Positions 1 through 7,169 of a stretch of DNA of 14,149 nt are shown here, piece by piece (the stretch's first letter is position 1; each line of letters opens with the position of its first letter). The translations under genes and the position numbers were made by a program. The notes under the pieces are model-generated. The model was not told the origin of the DNA. It ran no database searches and saw only the letters and a list, made by a program, of their open reading frames with translations. Source of the DNA: Alphaproteobacteria bacterium (lineage in GTDB: Bacteria; Pseudomonadota; Alphaproteobacteria; CAAGCB01; CAG-977); assembly GCA_021639925.1 (NCBI GenBank), contig JAJXEL010000045.1, positions 1 through 14,149 of the forward strand, written 5' to 3'.

Positions 1-54
1 CGCGAAGGCGGCCGTACCGTCGGCGCCGGCGTCGTCGCTAAAATTATTGAGTAA
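1..54 (+). CDS. tuf: Elongation factor Tu, C-terminal end (partial)
   Basis: The window opens inside a reading frame whose last 17 residues read REGGRTVGAGVVAKIIE followed by TAA. This is the hallmark C-terminus of bacterial EF-Tu, from the third (beta-barrel) domain. EF-Tu carries aminoacyl-tRNA to the ribosomal A site as a GTP complex. Only the tail is present, so the GTPase domain cannot be examined. The gene ends 16 bases before rpsJ, which fits the common str-S10 arrangement in which tuf directly precedes the S10 operon. The identification rests on the short but very conserved tail and on the context. Confidence 0.93.
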   Translation, partial: REGGRTVGAGVVAKIIE

Positions 55-70
55 TGAAGGATTATTGATC

Positions 71-379
71 ATGGAAGGTCAAAATATTAGAATTCGCCTG
101 AAGGCTTTCGACCATCGGTTGTTAGATCAGTCGACACGCGAGATTGTAAACACGGCAAAACGCACGGGAGCGCAAATTTGTGGTCCTATTCCCTTGCCAA
201 CTCGTATAGAAAAGTTTACAGTGAACCGTTCGCCGCACGTTGATAAGAAGTCGCGCGAACAGTTTGAAATCCGTACTCATAAAAGAGTACTTGACATTAT
301 CGATCCGACGCCGCAGACGGTTGACGCTTTGATGAAGCTCGATTTGGCTGCCGGTGTTGACGTCGAAATTAAACTTTAA
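71..379 (+). CDS. rpsJ: 30S ribosomal protein S10 (NusE)
   Basis: 102 residues, the usual length for S10. S10 sits in the head of the 30S subunit and, as NusE, also pairs with NusB in transcription antitermination. The family pattern is clear: IRIRLKAFDHRLLDQS at the N-terminus, then GPIPLPTRIEKFTVNRSPHVDKKSREQFE in the middle with the loop that contacts NusB and 16S rRNA. An upstream in-frame ATG at position 47 would add 8 residues and overlap tuf. I prefer ATG 71, because MEGQNIRIRL matches the family start and a GAAGG ribosome-binding site (56-60) lies about 10 bases upstream. It is the first gene of the S10 block and is close enough to tuf to be read from the same transcript. Confidence 0.97.
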   Translation: MEGQNIRIRLKAFDHRLLDQSTREIVNTAKRTGAQICGPIPLPTRIEKFTVNRSPHVDKKSREQFEIRTHKRVLDIIDPTPQTVDALMKLDLAAGVDVEIKL

Positions 380-393
380 AGGATAAAAGAGCC

Positions 394-1119
394 ATGCGTA
401 GTGGTCTTATCGCTGAAAAAATGGGCATGACTCGCCTCTTTACGGAAGACGGGACTCATGTTCCCGTCACCGTCCTGAAGGTTGAGGGATGCGAAGTCGT
501 CTCTGTCCGCACGAAGGACAAGGACGGATATGTCGCGCTGCAGTTGGGATTTGGTAAAACAAAGGCTAACCGTGTTTCTAAATCGGTTCGCGGCCACTTT
601 GCCAAAGCCAATATTGAACTGAAGCGCAAGTTGGTTGAATTCCGGGTTAGTGAGGACTGTGTCCTTAACCCCGGCGATGAACTGTCCGCGAATCATTTTA
701 TTGCCGGTCAGTTTGTTGATGTTGTCGGCACTTCGATCGGTAAAGGATTTGCCGGCGGTATGAAACGGCATAATTTTGCCGGTCTTGAAGCTACACACGG
801 TGTGTCTATTTCTCACCGCTCGTTAGGATCTACGGGTAACCGTCAGGATCCGGGTCGTGTCTTCAAGGGCAAAAAAATGGCCGGACATCTGGGCGCCGAA
901 CGTGTGACCGTCCAGAACCTGAAAGTCGTTGCGACGGACGCCGATCGCGGCCTGATTATGGTCAAAGGCGCCGTTCCGGGATTTGAAGGTGGTTATGTTT
1001 TGATTAAGGACGCTGTAAAGAAAGCTCTTCCCAAAGATGTTCCGATGCCTGCAGGATTAAAGGCAAAGGCGGCAGTTCAGGAAGAAACGGTTGCAGCTTC
1101 TGAAGAAGTGAAGGAATAA
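394..1119 (+). CDS. rplC: 50S ribosomal protein L3
   Basis: 241 residues. L3 is an early-assembly protein of the 50S subunit; its long loop reaches towards the peptidyl transferase centre. The start RSGLIAEKMGMTRLF and the loop GSTGNRQDPGRVFKGKKMAG (residues 145-164) are diagnostic. Gln151 in that loop corresponds to the glutamine methylated by PrmB in E. coli; modification here is inferred only from conservation. About 30 residues at the C-terminus (from about 210) form an Ala/Glu-rich tail absent from E. coli L3 (209 residues) but common in alphaproteobacteria. An AAGGA site precedes the ATG by about 11 bases. The gene is 14 bases after rpsJ and 5 bases before rplD. Confidence 0.97.
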   Translation: MRSGLIAEKMGMTRLFTEDGTHVPVTVLKVEGCEVVSVRTKDKDGYVALQLGFGKTKANRVSKSVRGHFAKANIELKRKLVEFRVSEDCVLNPGDELSANHFIAGQFVDVVGTSIGKGFAGGMKRHNFAGLEATHGVSISHRSLGSTGNRQDPGRVFKGKKMAGHLGAERVTVQNLKVVATDADRGLIMVKGAVPGFEGGYVLIKDAVKKALPKDVPMPAGLKAKAAVQEETVAASEEVKE

Positions 1120-1124
1120 CGGCG

Positions 1125-1745
1125 ATGAAATGTGATATCGTCAATTTAGATAACCAGAACGTTGGTTCGATGGAACTGGCTGACAGCGTTTTTGCCGTCG
1201 AAGTTCGTGCGGATATCTTAAGCCGCGTCGTTAACTGGCAGCTGGCAAATCGTCGTGCGGGAACGCACAAGACGAAAACGATCGCCGAAGTCAGCGGTAC
1301 AACGAAAAAACCGTACAAGCAGAAAGGTACGGGGCGTGCCCGTCAGGGATCTTTGCGTGCGACGCAGTTCCGCGGCGGCGGCATCAGCTTTGGGCCGGTC
1401 GTTCGTTCTCATGAACAGGGCCTGCCGAAGAAAATCCGTCAGCTGGGTATGCGCTGCGCTTTGTCCGCAAAGGCAAAAGACGGCAAACTGGTCGTCGTTG
1501 ATGCTCTGAAAATGCCGGAAGCAAAAACAAAGGATCTGTTGTCCAAAATGGAAAAAATGGGTCTGACTTCCGCTTTATTCATCGGCGGCGCCGAACTGGA
1601 CAATAACTTTTCTTTGTCTGCGCGCAATATCGTCGGCGTTGACGTTCTGCCTCAGCAGGGCGCTAACGTTTATGACATTCTGCGCCGCGATACTTTGGTT
1701 CTGACCAAAGAAGCTGCAGAAAACTTGGAGGCTCGACTGAAATGA
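1125..1745 (+). CDS. rplD: 50S ribosomal protein L4
   Basis: 206 residues, near the usual 200-206. L4 has a globular domain on the surface of the 50S subunit and a long basic loop that helps line the exit tunnel. The loop is visible at about residues 45-95 (AGTHKTKTIAEVSGTTKKPY, then the KQKGTGRARQGS motif). In E. coli, L4 represses its own S10 operon by acting on an mRNA leader before rpsJ; no such leader is present here (16 bases between tuf and rpsJ), so that circuit is unlikely in this form. An AAGGA inside the end of rplC serves as ribosome-binding site. The stop codon overlaps the rplW start by 4 bases (ATGA), which suggests translational coupling. Confidence 0.97.
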   Translation: MKCDIVNLDNQNVGSMELADSVFAVEVRADILSRVVNWQLANRRAGTHKTKTIAEVSGTTKKPYKQKGTGRARQGSLRATQFRGGGISFGPVVRSHEQGLPKKIRQLGMRCALSAKAKDGKLVVVDALKMPEAKTKDLLSKMEKMGLTSALFIGGAELDNNFSLSARNIVGVDVLPQQGANVYDILRRDTLVLTKEAAENLEARLK

Positions 1746-2053
1746 GTAAGCCAGAAATTAAAGTAACGGAAAAAATGTACGATACGCTTCTGCGTCCCGT
1801 CATTACGGAAAAAGCAATGAAATGTTCTGAAAACGGACAAGTGACTTTCCGTGTTCCGTTGACGGCAACGAAAACCGATGTCAAAGCGGCTGTAGAAGCT
1901 TTGTTCGGCGTGAAGGTTAAATCTGTCAATACCGTTCGTATCAGCGGAAAAACGAAACGTTTCCGCGGCACTGTCGGTAAACGCAGCGATTTCAAAAAAG
2001 CTGTCGTTACATTGGCAGAAGGTCACAATATTGATTTTACGACGGGGGTTTAA
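1742..2053 (+). CDS. rplW: 50S ribosomal protein L23
   Basis: 103 residues. L23 lies at the exit of the nascent-peptide tunnel and is the docking site for trigger factor, SRP and the translocon. Recognised from LLRPVITEKAM near the N-terminus, the central ATKTDVKAAVEALFGVKVKSV and the C-terminal GKRSDFKKAVVTLAEGHNIDF, all typical of the family. The start ATG at 1742 overlaps the rplD stop and has a GGAGG ribosome-binding site (1727-1731) 10 bases upstream, inside rplD. An internal ATG (1775) would give a shorter protein starting MYDTLLRP, but it has no better site, so I keep the first. The gene ends 3 bases before rplB. Confidence 0.96.
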   Translation: MSKPEIKVTEKMYDTLLRPVITEKAMKCSENGQVTFRVPLTATKTDVKAAVEALFGVKVKSVNTVRISGKTKRFRGTVGKRSDFKKAVVTLAEGHNIDFTTGV

Positions 2054-2056
2054 GAC

Positions 2057-2896
2057 ATGGCGTTAAAAACGTTTAAAGCGGTAACACCCAGCCGGAGACA
2101 CCTCGTTTTGGTTGAACGCAGTGATCTGTACAAAGGTGGTCCCGTAAAAGAATTGACCGAAGGTTTGAATAAAACCGGCGGCCGTAATAATCAGGGTCGT
2201 ATTACCAGCCGCCGCATGGGCGGCGGTCATAAACGCCGCTATCGTTTTATCGATTTCAGACGCAACAAGTTTGATGTCGCCGCGACGGTAGAACGTTTGG
2301 AATATGATCCGAACCGCACGGCATTTATTGCGTTGATCAAATATGAAGACGGCGAACGTTCTTATATTTTGGCTCCGCAGCGTCTGCAGGTCGGCGATAC
2401 GATTGTTTCCGGTGAAAAAGTCGATATCAAGCCGGGCAACGCGATGCCGTTGAAGAACATGCCGGTCGGAACGGTGGTTCATAACATTGAACTGAACCCC
2501 GGCCGCGGCGGTCAGGTGGCCCGTTCGGCGGGTTGCTATGCTCAGTTAATCGGTAAAGACGCCGGTTATGCTCAGCTGCGTTTGAATTCGGGCGAACTGC
2601 GTTTGGTTCGCGGCGAATGCCTGGCTTCTGTCGGCGCTGTTTCCAATCCGGATAAACAGAACGAAAACGGCGGCAAAGCCGGCCGTTCCCGCTGGTTGGG
2701 GATTCGTCCTTCCGTTCGCGGTGTGGCGATGAACCCGGTTGATCACCCGTTAGGCGGCGGTGAAGGCCGCAGCTCCGGCGGACGTCACCCGGTAACTCCG
2801 TGGGGTAAATGCACAAAGGGCAAGAAGACTCGCACAAATAAAAAGACAAACGTCTTTATTATGCGCAGCCGTCATGCTTCGAAGAAAAAAGCTTAA
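2057..2896 (+). CDS. rplB: 50S ribosomal protein L2
   Basis: 279 residues (E. coli 273). L2 is one of the largest 50S proteins; it is needed for subunit joining and lies near the peptidyl transferase centre. Landmarks: GGRNNQGRITSRRMGGGHKR (41-60), RLEYDPNRTAFIAL (80-93), GGQVARSAG (151-159) and MNPVDHPLGGGEGR (225-238). His230 (His229 in the mature E. coli numbering), the residue linked to peptidyl-transfer function, is kept, but the next histidine of the usual DHPHGGGEG motif is Leu232 here. The ribosome-binding site is poor (GGGGG at 2044-2048, inside the end of rplW), so coupling to rplW translation is likely. Confidence 0.97.
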   Translation: MALKTFKAVTPSRRHLVLVERSDLYKGGPVKELTEGLNKTGGRNNQGRITSRRMGGGHKRRYRFIDFRRNKFDVAATVERLEYDPNRTAFIALIKYEDGERSYILAPQRLQVGDTIVSGEKVDIKPGNAMPLKNMPVGTVVHNIELNPGRGGQVARSAGCYAQLIGKDAGYAQLRLNSGELRLVRGECLASVGAVSNPDKQNENGGKAGRSRWLGIRPSVRGVAMNPVDHPLGGGEGRSSGGRHPVTPWGKCTKGKKTRTNKKTNVFIMRSRHASKKKA

Positions 2897-2914
2897 TTAG
2901 GAGGGTAGTAGATT

Positions 2915-3193
2915 ATGTCTCGTTCCGTTTGGAAAGGCCCCTTTGTTGACGGTTACCTTCTCAAGAAAGCTGAAAAGGTACGTGAATCGGGCCGAAATGA
3001 AGTCATCAAGACTTGGTCGCGCCGTTCAACCATTCTTCCGCAATTTGTGGGTTTGACTTTTGGCGTATATAACGGTAAAAAGTTTATTCCTGTCCTCGTT
3101 ACTGAAAACATGATCGGGCACAAGATGGGCGAATTCGCTCCGACCCGTACGTTCTTCGGTCACGCAGGCGATAACAAGGCCAAGAAGGGCTAA
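2915..3193 (+). CDS. rpsS: 30S ribosomal protein S19
   Basis: 92 residues, the standard size. S19 binds S13 in the head of the 30S subunit and contacts the A-site tRNA region and the B1a intersubunit bridge. The N-terminus SRSVWKGPFVDGYLLKK and the C-terminal GHKMGEFAPTRTFFGHAGDNKAKKG are diagnostic. The gene has one of the strongest ribosome-binding sites in the window (TAGGAGGG, about 10 bases before ATG) and an 18-base gap after rplB, which suggests efficient independent initiation. Its partner S13 is encoded about 9 kb downstream in the alpha block. Confidence 0.97.
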   Translation: MSRSVWKGPFVDGYLLKKAEKVRESGRNEVIKTWSRRSTILPQFVGLTFGVYNGKKFIPVLVTENMIGHKMGEFAPTRTFFGHAGDNKAKKG

Positions 3194-3198
3194 AGAAC

Positions 3199-3564
3199 AT
3201 GGTAGCGAAAAAAGAAATTAAAAAAGCAATGGCTTGCGGCAGCACGATCCGCAGCAGCACACGCAAGTTGAATCTTGTGGCTGCGTCGATTCGCGGCATG
3301 GAAGTCGGAAAAGCTTTGACTCAGTTAAGCTTTTCTCCGCGCCGCGTCGCAGGCGAAGTAAAAAAGGTATTACAGTCGGCGATTGCTAATGCTGAAAACA
3401 ATCACAACATGGACGTTGACAAACTGATCGTTGCCGAAGCTTATGTCGGCAAGGCGTTGGTGATGAAACGTTGGCAGGCCCGCGCCCGCGGACGTGCCGG
3501 CCGTGTTGAAAAGATGTTTTCCAACCTGACAGTTGTTGTACGCGAAAACGAGGAGAACCGTTAA
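3199..3564 (+). CDS. rplV: 50S ribosomal protein L22
   Basis: 121 residues. L22 binds all domains of 23S rRNA, and its extended beta-hairpin forms part of the narrowest point of the exit tunnel. Recognised from STRKLNLVAASIRGMEVGKAL, AIANAENNHNMDVDKLIVAEAYVGK and the hairpin region VMKRWQARARGRAGRVEK (about 88-105), where the macrolide-relevant tip lies. The N-terminus is about 10 residues longer than in E. coli (110 residues). GAAGGG at 3184-3189 serves as ribosome-binding site. The gene is 5 bases after rpsS and 1 base before rpsC. Confidence 0.96.
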   Translation: MVAKKEIKKAMACGSTIRSSTRKLNLVAASIRGMEVGKALTQLSFSPRRVAGEVKKVLQSAIANAENNHNMDVDKLIVAEAYVGKALVMKRWQARARGRAGRVEKMFSNLTVVVRENEENR

Positions 3565-3565
3565 A

Positions 3566-4237
3566 ATGGGGCAGAAAGTTAACCCGATTGGTTTACGTTT
3601 GGGAATTAACCGTACTTGGGATTCCCGTTGGTTTGCTGATGCTGATTATGCAAAACAGCTTCATGAAGATTTCAAGATTCGCGAATACTTGAAAAAGAAG
3701 CTGTCTATTGCCGGTATCAGCCGCGTGATTGTCGAACGCCCGGCGAAAAAAGCCCGCATTACGATTCATTCCGCGCGTCCCGGTGTTGTCATCGGTAAAA
3801 AAGGTCAGGATATTGACGTTTTGAAAAACGAGCTGCAGAAAATGACCGGCGGCGAAGTCCATCTGAACATTGTTGAAGTCCGCAAACCGGAATTAGATGC
3901 TCAGCTGGTTGCCGAAAGCATTGCCCAGCAGCTGGAACGTCGCGTTTCTTTCCGCCGCGCAATGAAACGTTCGGTTCAGTCGGCCATGCGCCAGGGTGCG
4001 GAAGGTATCCGCATTAACTGCGGCGGCCGTCTGGGCGGCGCTGAAATCGCCCGCGTCGAATGGTACAGAGAAGGACGCGTTCCCCTGCATACGCTGCGCG
4101 CTGATGTAGATTACGGAACGTCGACCGCGCATACGACATACGGCGCATGCGGTGTCAAAGTCTGGATTTTCAAAGGTGAAATTCTGGCTCATGATCCGAT
4201 GGCGCAGGACAAACGTTTGTCGGACGCTCAACGCTAA
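3566..4237 (+). CDS. rpsC: 30S ribosomal protein S3
   Basis: 223 residues. S3 lies at the mRNA entry tunnel of the 30S subunit and contributes to its helicase activity together with S4 and S5. The start GQKVNPIGLRLG, the type-2 KH domain with its GXXG loop (GKKG, residues 77-80, after RPGVVI) and the C-terminal domain INCGGRLGGAEIARVEWYREG (from residue 150) are all present. A start at 3533 would add 11 residues overlapping rplV; I choose ATG 3566, because MGQKVNP is the universal S3 start and AGGAGA (3551-3556) lies 9 bases upstream. One base separates it from the rplV stop, which suggests coupled translation. Confidence 0.97.
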   Translation: MGQKVNPIGLRLGINRTWDSRWFADADYAKQLHEDFKIREYLKKKLSIAGISRVIVERPAKKARITIHSARPGVVIGKKGQDIDVLKNELQKMTGGEVHLNIVEVRKPELDAQLVAESIAQQLERRVSFRRAMKRSVQSAMRQGAEGIRINCGGRLGGAEIARVEWYREGRVPLHTLRADVDYGTSTAHTTYGACGVKVWIFKGEILAHDPMAQDKRLSDAQR

Positions 4238-4254
4238 GAAAGGACATGTAAGAG

Positions 4255-4677
4255 ATGTTAAGTCCTAAGAGAACAAAATTCCGCAAGCAGTTCAAAGGCC
4301 GTATTCACGGCGTGGCTAAAGGCGGAACGACACTGGCTTTCGGATCTTTCGGTCTGAAAGCGATGGAGCCCGAACGTGTAACGGCTCGTCAGATTGAAGC
4401 GGCCCGCCGCGCGATCGTACGTCACATGAAACGTCAGGGACGTTTCTGGCTGCGTATGTTCCCCGACGTTCCCGTTTCAAAGAAACCTCCTGAAGTTCGT
4501 CAGGGGAAAGGTAAGGGGAATCCGGAATTCTGGGTTTGCCGTATTAAACCGGGTCGCATCATGTTTGAAATTGACGGCGTATCCGAAAAGACTGCGCGTG
4601 AAGCTTTTGAATTAGCTGCCGCTAAGCTGCCGATTAAGGCGCGTTTCGTTTCCCGCAGCGTGGTTGAGGAGGCTTAA
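4255..4677 (+). CDS. rplP: 50S ribosomal protein L16
   Basis: 140 residues (E. coli 136). L16 sits near the A-site tRNA and the central protuberance and is added late in 50S assembly. The N-terminus LSPKRTKFRKQFKGR, then FGSFGLKA, LTARQ-like VTARQIEAARRAIVRHMKRQG and VRQGKGKGNPEFWV are the family signatures. The arginine of VRQGKGKG corresponds to Arg81 of E. coli L16, hydroxylated there by the YcfD oxygenase; whether it is modified here cannot be told. AAAGGA at 4239-4244 serves as ribosome-binding site, 10 bases before ATG. Confidence 0.97.
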   Translation: MLSPKRTKFRKQFKGRIHGVAKGGTTLAFGSFGLKAMEPERVTARQIEAARRAIVRHMKRQGRFWLRMFPDVPVSKKPPEVRQGKGKGNPEFWVCRIKPGRIMFEIDGVSEKTAREAFELAAAKLPIKARFVSRSVVEEA

Positions 4678-4680
4678 GCT

Positions 4681-4884
4681 ATGGCTAAAATTAAAGATTT
4701 GCGTGCAAAGACTGATGATGAACTGAACGAACAGATCATTGCTTTGAAAAAAGAAAGCATGAATCTGCGCTTTCAGCAGACAAGCGGTCAGCTGACAAAT
4801 ACGGCTCGTATGCGTCAGGTGAAACGTGAAGTCGCTCAGATTAAAACGCTTTTGTCTGAACGCAAAACGGGGTCTAAGGAGTAA
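4681..4884 (+). CDS. rpmC: 50S ribosomal protein L29
   Basis: 67 residues, the normal size for this small two-helix protein. L29 lies next to L23 at the tunnel exit and forms part of the platform for SRP and trigger factor. Recognised from KIKDLRAKTDDELNEQIIALKKE at the N-terminus, followed by LRFQQTSGQLTNTARMRQVKREVAQIKT, the canonical helix-turn-helix hairpin of the family. It has a very strong ribosome-binding site (GAGGAGG, 4666-4672) inside the end of rplP, and is 3 bases after the rplP stop. Confidence 0.96.
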   Translation: MAKIKDLRAKTDDELNEQIIALKKESMNLRFQQTSGQLTNTARMRQVKREVAQIKTLLSERKTGSKE

Positions 4885-4889
4885 TAAAG

Positions 4890-5126
4890 ATGCCCAAACG
4901 TATTTTACAGGGTGTAGTCGTCAGCGATAAGATGGATAAGACTGTCGTCGTTAAAGTCGAACGCCGCGTCATGCACCCGATTTATAAGAAATTTATTCGG
5001 CGTTCCAAAAAATACGCCGCTCATGATGAGCTCAATCAGTTCAAAGTAGGCGATGTTGTTCGCATTCGCGAATGCGTGCCTTTTTCCAAGACAAAAACTT
5101 GGGAAGTGCTGGTTGACGCCGGTTAA
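4890..5126 (+). CDS. rpsQ: 30S ribosomal protein S17
   Basis: 78 residues (usual 80-90). S17 is a primary 16S rRNA-binding protein with an OB fold that helps organise the lower body of the 30S subunit. Recognised from GVVVSDKMDKTVVVKVERRVMHPIYKKFIRRSKKY and the C-terminal VGDVVRIRECVPFSKTKTWEVL. AAGGAG lies about 10 bases before ATG, at the rpmC end. It is the last gene of the classical S10 operon. The 24 bases between it and rplN hold only a ribosome-binding site, so I see no boundary between the S10 and spc units. Confidence 0.96.
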   Translation: MPKRILQGVVVSDKMDKTVVVKVERRVMHPIYKKFIRRSKKYAAHDELNQFKVGDVVRIRECVPFSKTKTWEVLVDAG

Positions 5127-5150
5127 TCGGGAAAGTAGAGGATTTATCCC

Positions 5151-5519
5151 ATGATTCAAATGCAAAGCAACCTGGATGTCGCTGATAACTCTGGCGCGCG
5201 CAAAGTGCAGTGCGTAAAGGTATTAGGTGGATCCAAACGTAAGACGGCATCTGTCGGCGACGTTATTGTTGTTTCTATTAAAGAAGCGATACCGCGCGGA
5301 CGTGTCAAAAAGGGTGATGTTCACCGCGCAGTTATCGTGCGTACCAAAAAGGAAATCCGTCGCGCGGACGGCAGCGCAATCAGATTTGATTCCAACGCTG
5401 CGGTTCTGATCAACAAAGACGGCGAACCGATCGGTACCCGTATTTTTGGCCCGGTGACAAGAGAATTGCGCGCGAAGAAATATATGAAAATTATTTCTTT
5501 GGCGCCTGAAGTAATTTAG
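5151..5519 (+). CDS. rplN: 50S ribosomal protein L14
   Basis: 122 residues, the invariant family length. L14 forms part of intersubunit bridges with the 30S body and is the binding site of the silencing factor RsfS. The N-terminus MIQMQSNLDVADNSGARKV, the central SVGDVIVVSIKEAIPRGRVKKGD and the C-terminal FGPVTRELRAKKYMKIISLAPEVI are diagnostic. AGAGGA at 5137-5142 is 8 bases before ATG. It is the first gene of the spc block and is only 24 bases after rpsQ. Confidence 0.97.
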   Translation: MIQMQSNLDVADNSGARKVQCVKVLGGSKRKTASVGDVIVVSIKEAIPRGRVKKGDVHRAVIVRTKKEIRRADGSAIRFDSNAAVLINKDGEPIGTRIFGPVTRELRAKKYMKIISLAPEVI

Positions 5520-5531
5520 TAGAGGGTCAAA

Positions 5532-5846
5532 ATGAAAATTAAAAAAGGTGATCAGGTCATCGTGACGACCGGTCGTGACAAAGGCAAGCAGGGCGAAGTT
5601 TTGCGCGCTATGCCGAAGACCAACAAAGTCGTTGTTCAAGGTGTCAACATGGTTAAACGCCATACGCGTCCTTCTCAGACGAATGCCGGCGGCATTATTT
5701 CGAAGGAAGCTCCGATTGACGTTTCCAACGTGGCTTTAATTGATCCGGAAACGGGAAAACCGACTCGCGTCGGCTTTAAAATCGTTGACGGAGAAAAAGT
5801 CCGCGTCGCGAAAAAGTCGGGCAAAGTCATCGCCGTGAAGAAATAG
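5532..5846 (+). CDS. rplX: 50S ribosomal protein L24
   Basis: 104 residues, the usual size. L24 is an assembly initiator that binds the 5' domain of 23S rRNA and lies near the tunnel exit. The N-terminal KOW motif is visible (KIKKGDQVIVTTGRDKGKQG, residues 2-21), followed by NMVKRHTRPSQTNAGGIISKEAPIDVSNV, which is typical of bacterial L24. AGAGGG lies about 7 bases before ATG. The next gene, rplE, follows after 11 bases. In E. coli the S8 repressor site is at this rplX/rplE junction; I could not see an equivalent structure in so short a gap. Confidence 0.97.
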   Translation: MKIKKGDQVIVTTGRDKGKQGEVLRAMPKTNKVVVQGVNMVKRHTRPSQTNAGGIISKEAPIDVSNVALIDPETGKPTRVGFKIVDGEKVRVAKKSGKVIAVKK

Positions 5847-5857
5847 GAGTAGGTGAT

Positions 5858-6403
5858 ATGGCAAGACTTTATGATCATTACAAAAAAGTAATCCGCCCCA
5901 AACTGGAAAAAGAATTCGGTTATAAAAACCAGTTGGAAATTCCCCGTTTGGAAAAAATCGTTATCAACATGGGCGTCGGCCGCGACGCGGTTGAAGACCG
6001 TAAAGCCGTTGACGCCGCGGTTCGTGATCTGACGGCGATTGCCGGGCAGAAACCCGTTGTAACGTATGCGAAAAAATCCATTGCCGCTTTTAAGCTGCGC
6101 GAAGGAATGCCGATCGGCTGCAAAGTGACTTTGCGCCGCGAACGCATGTATGAATTCTTGGATCGTCTGGTCACGATGGCTCTGCCGCGTGTGCGCGACT
6201 TCCGCGGAATTTCAAATAAAAGCTTTGACGGCAAAGGAAACTATGCTATGGGTTTAAAGGAACAAATCGTTTTCTTGGAAATTGATTACGATTCTGTTGA
6301 TAAAATTCGTGGTTTAGATATAGTATTCTGCACATCGGCGAAAACCGACAAAGAAGCGAAGGCGCTTTTGGCCGGTTTTGATATGCCGTTTGCGAAAAAC
6401 TAG
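5858..6403 (+). CDS. rplE: 50S ribosomal protein L5
   Basis: 181 residues (E. coli 179). L5 binds 5S rRNA in the central protuberance and contacts S13 across the subunit interface. Recognised from RLYDHYKKVIRPKLEKEFGYKNQLEIPRLEKIVINMGVG, the motif GQKPVVTYAKKSIAAFKLREGMPIGCKVTLR, and FDGKGNYAMGLKEQIVFLEIDYDSVD. An AGGAG/TAGGTGA site lies before ATG. It overlaps nothing and is followed by rpsN after 19 bases. The rRNA and protein partners fit the usual spc arrangement. Confidence 0.97.
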   Translation: MARLYDHYKKVIRPKLEKEFGYKNQLEIPRLEKIVINMGVGRDAVEDRKAVDAAVRDLTAIAGQKPVVTYAKKSIAAFKLREGMPIGCKVTLRRERMYEFLDRLVTMALPRVRDFRGISNKSFDGKGNYAMGLKEQIVFLEIDYDSVDKIRGLDIVFCTSAKTDKEAKALLAGFDMPFAKN

Positions 6404-6422
6404 AGCGATTGGAGAAAAAAAT

Positions 6423-6728
6423 ATGGCAAAAACAAGTGCTGTTGAACGCAATAAGAAACGTGAACGTCTGGCTAAACAATACAAAGCCCGCCGTGACGCT
6501 CTTAAAGCCAAAATCAAGGATCGCTCGGTTTCTGAAGAAGAACGCTTTGACGCCGTGCTGAAGTTAGCTGAATTGCCGCGCAATTCTTCCTTCACGCGTG
6601 TTCATCTGCGTTGCGAACTGACAGGTCGTTCTCGCGGTAATTACCGCAAGTTCAAGCTGTCTCGTGTTGTGTTGAGGGATTTGGCCTCTTGCGGTCAGAT
6701 TCCCGGCATGGTTAAGTCTAGTTGGTAA
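6423..6728 (+). CDS. rpsN: 30S ribosomal protein S14, zinc-free form
   Basis: 101 residues, the same length as E. coli S14. S14 lies in the head of the 30S subunit next to S3, S10 and S19. The C-terminal half CELTGRSRGNYRKFKLSRVVLRD and GQIPGMVKSSW is diagnostic. The protein has only two cysteines (64 and 90) and lacks the paired CXXC motifs of the short zinc-binding form, so it is the long, zinc-independent (C-minus) type. A start at 6378 would extend into rplE; I choose ATG 6423, because MAKTSAVERNKKR is the family start and TGGAG lies about 10 bases upstream. Confidence 0.97.
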   Translation: MAKTSAVERNKKRERLAKQYKARRDALKAKIKDRSVSEEERFDAVLKLAELPRNSSFTRVHLRCELTGRSRGNYRKFKLSRVVLRDLASCGQIPGMVKSSW

Positions 6729-6755
6729 CATCAAGTTAGGTAAGGAGATACTACC

Positions 6756-7154
6756 ATGTCATTTTCCGATCCGTTGGGAGATATGCTGACCCGTATTCGT
6801 AACGGTCAGCAGGCTCGCAAGAGCGACATTACGGTGCCGGCTTCCAAGCTGCGTGAAAACGTTTTGGAAGTTTTAAAGCGCGAAGGGTTTATCCGCGGTT
6901 ATTCGCGAGTAAATGTCCGCAAAGGCATTGACGAAATTAAAGTTGAATTGAAATACTATGAAGGCCGTCCGGTCATCAGCGAAATCGCCCGTGTTTCTAC
7001 GCCGGGCCGCCGCGTTTATTCCCGGGTGAAGGATTTGCAGAAATTCTATAACGGGCTGGGTATTTCGGTTTTGTCGACGCCGCAGGGCGTTATGTCCGAT
7101 CACGAAGCTCGCCAGGCCAATGTCGGCGGCGAAGTTTTGTGCAAAGTATTCTAA
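6756..7154 (+). CDS. rpsH: 30S ribosomal protein S8
   Basis: 132 residues, the standard size. S8 is a primary 16S rRNA-binding protein of the central domain. In E. coli it is also the translational repressor of the spc operon; whether that holds here is unknown. Landmarks are the start SFSDPLGDMLTRIRNGQQARK and the C-terminal GLGISVLSTPQGVMSDHEARQANVGGEVLCKVF with the STPQGVM-type RNA-binding loop. A strong AAGGAGA site lies 8-10 bases before ATG. The 27-base gap after rpsN holds no visible promoter. Confidence 0.97.
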   Translation: MSFSDPLGDMLTRIRNGQQARKSDITVPASKLRENVLEVLKREGFIRGYSRVNVRKGIDEIKVELKYYEGRPVISEIARVSTPGRRVYSRVKDLQKFYNGLGISVLSTPQGVMSDHEARQANVGGEVLCKVF

Positions 7155-7169
7155 GAAGGGGGATTTTAC

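Noticed and set aside
376..816. Open frame of 146 residues on the minus strand
   Set aside because: It is the mirror of rplC codons, with no recognisable domain; rplC on the plus strand is certain.
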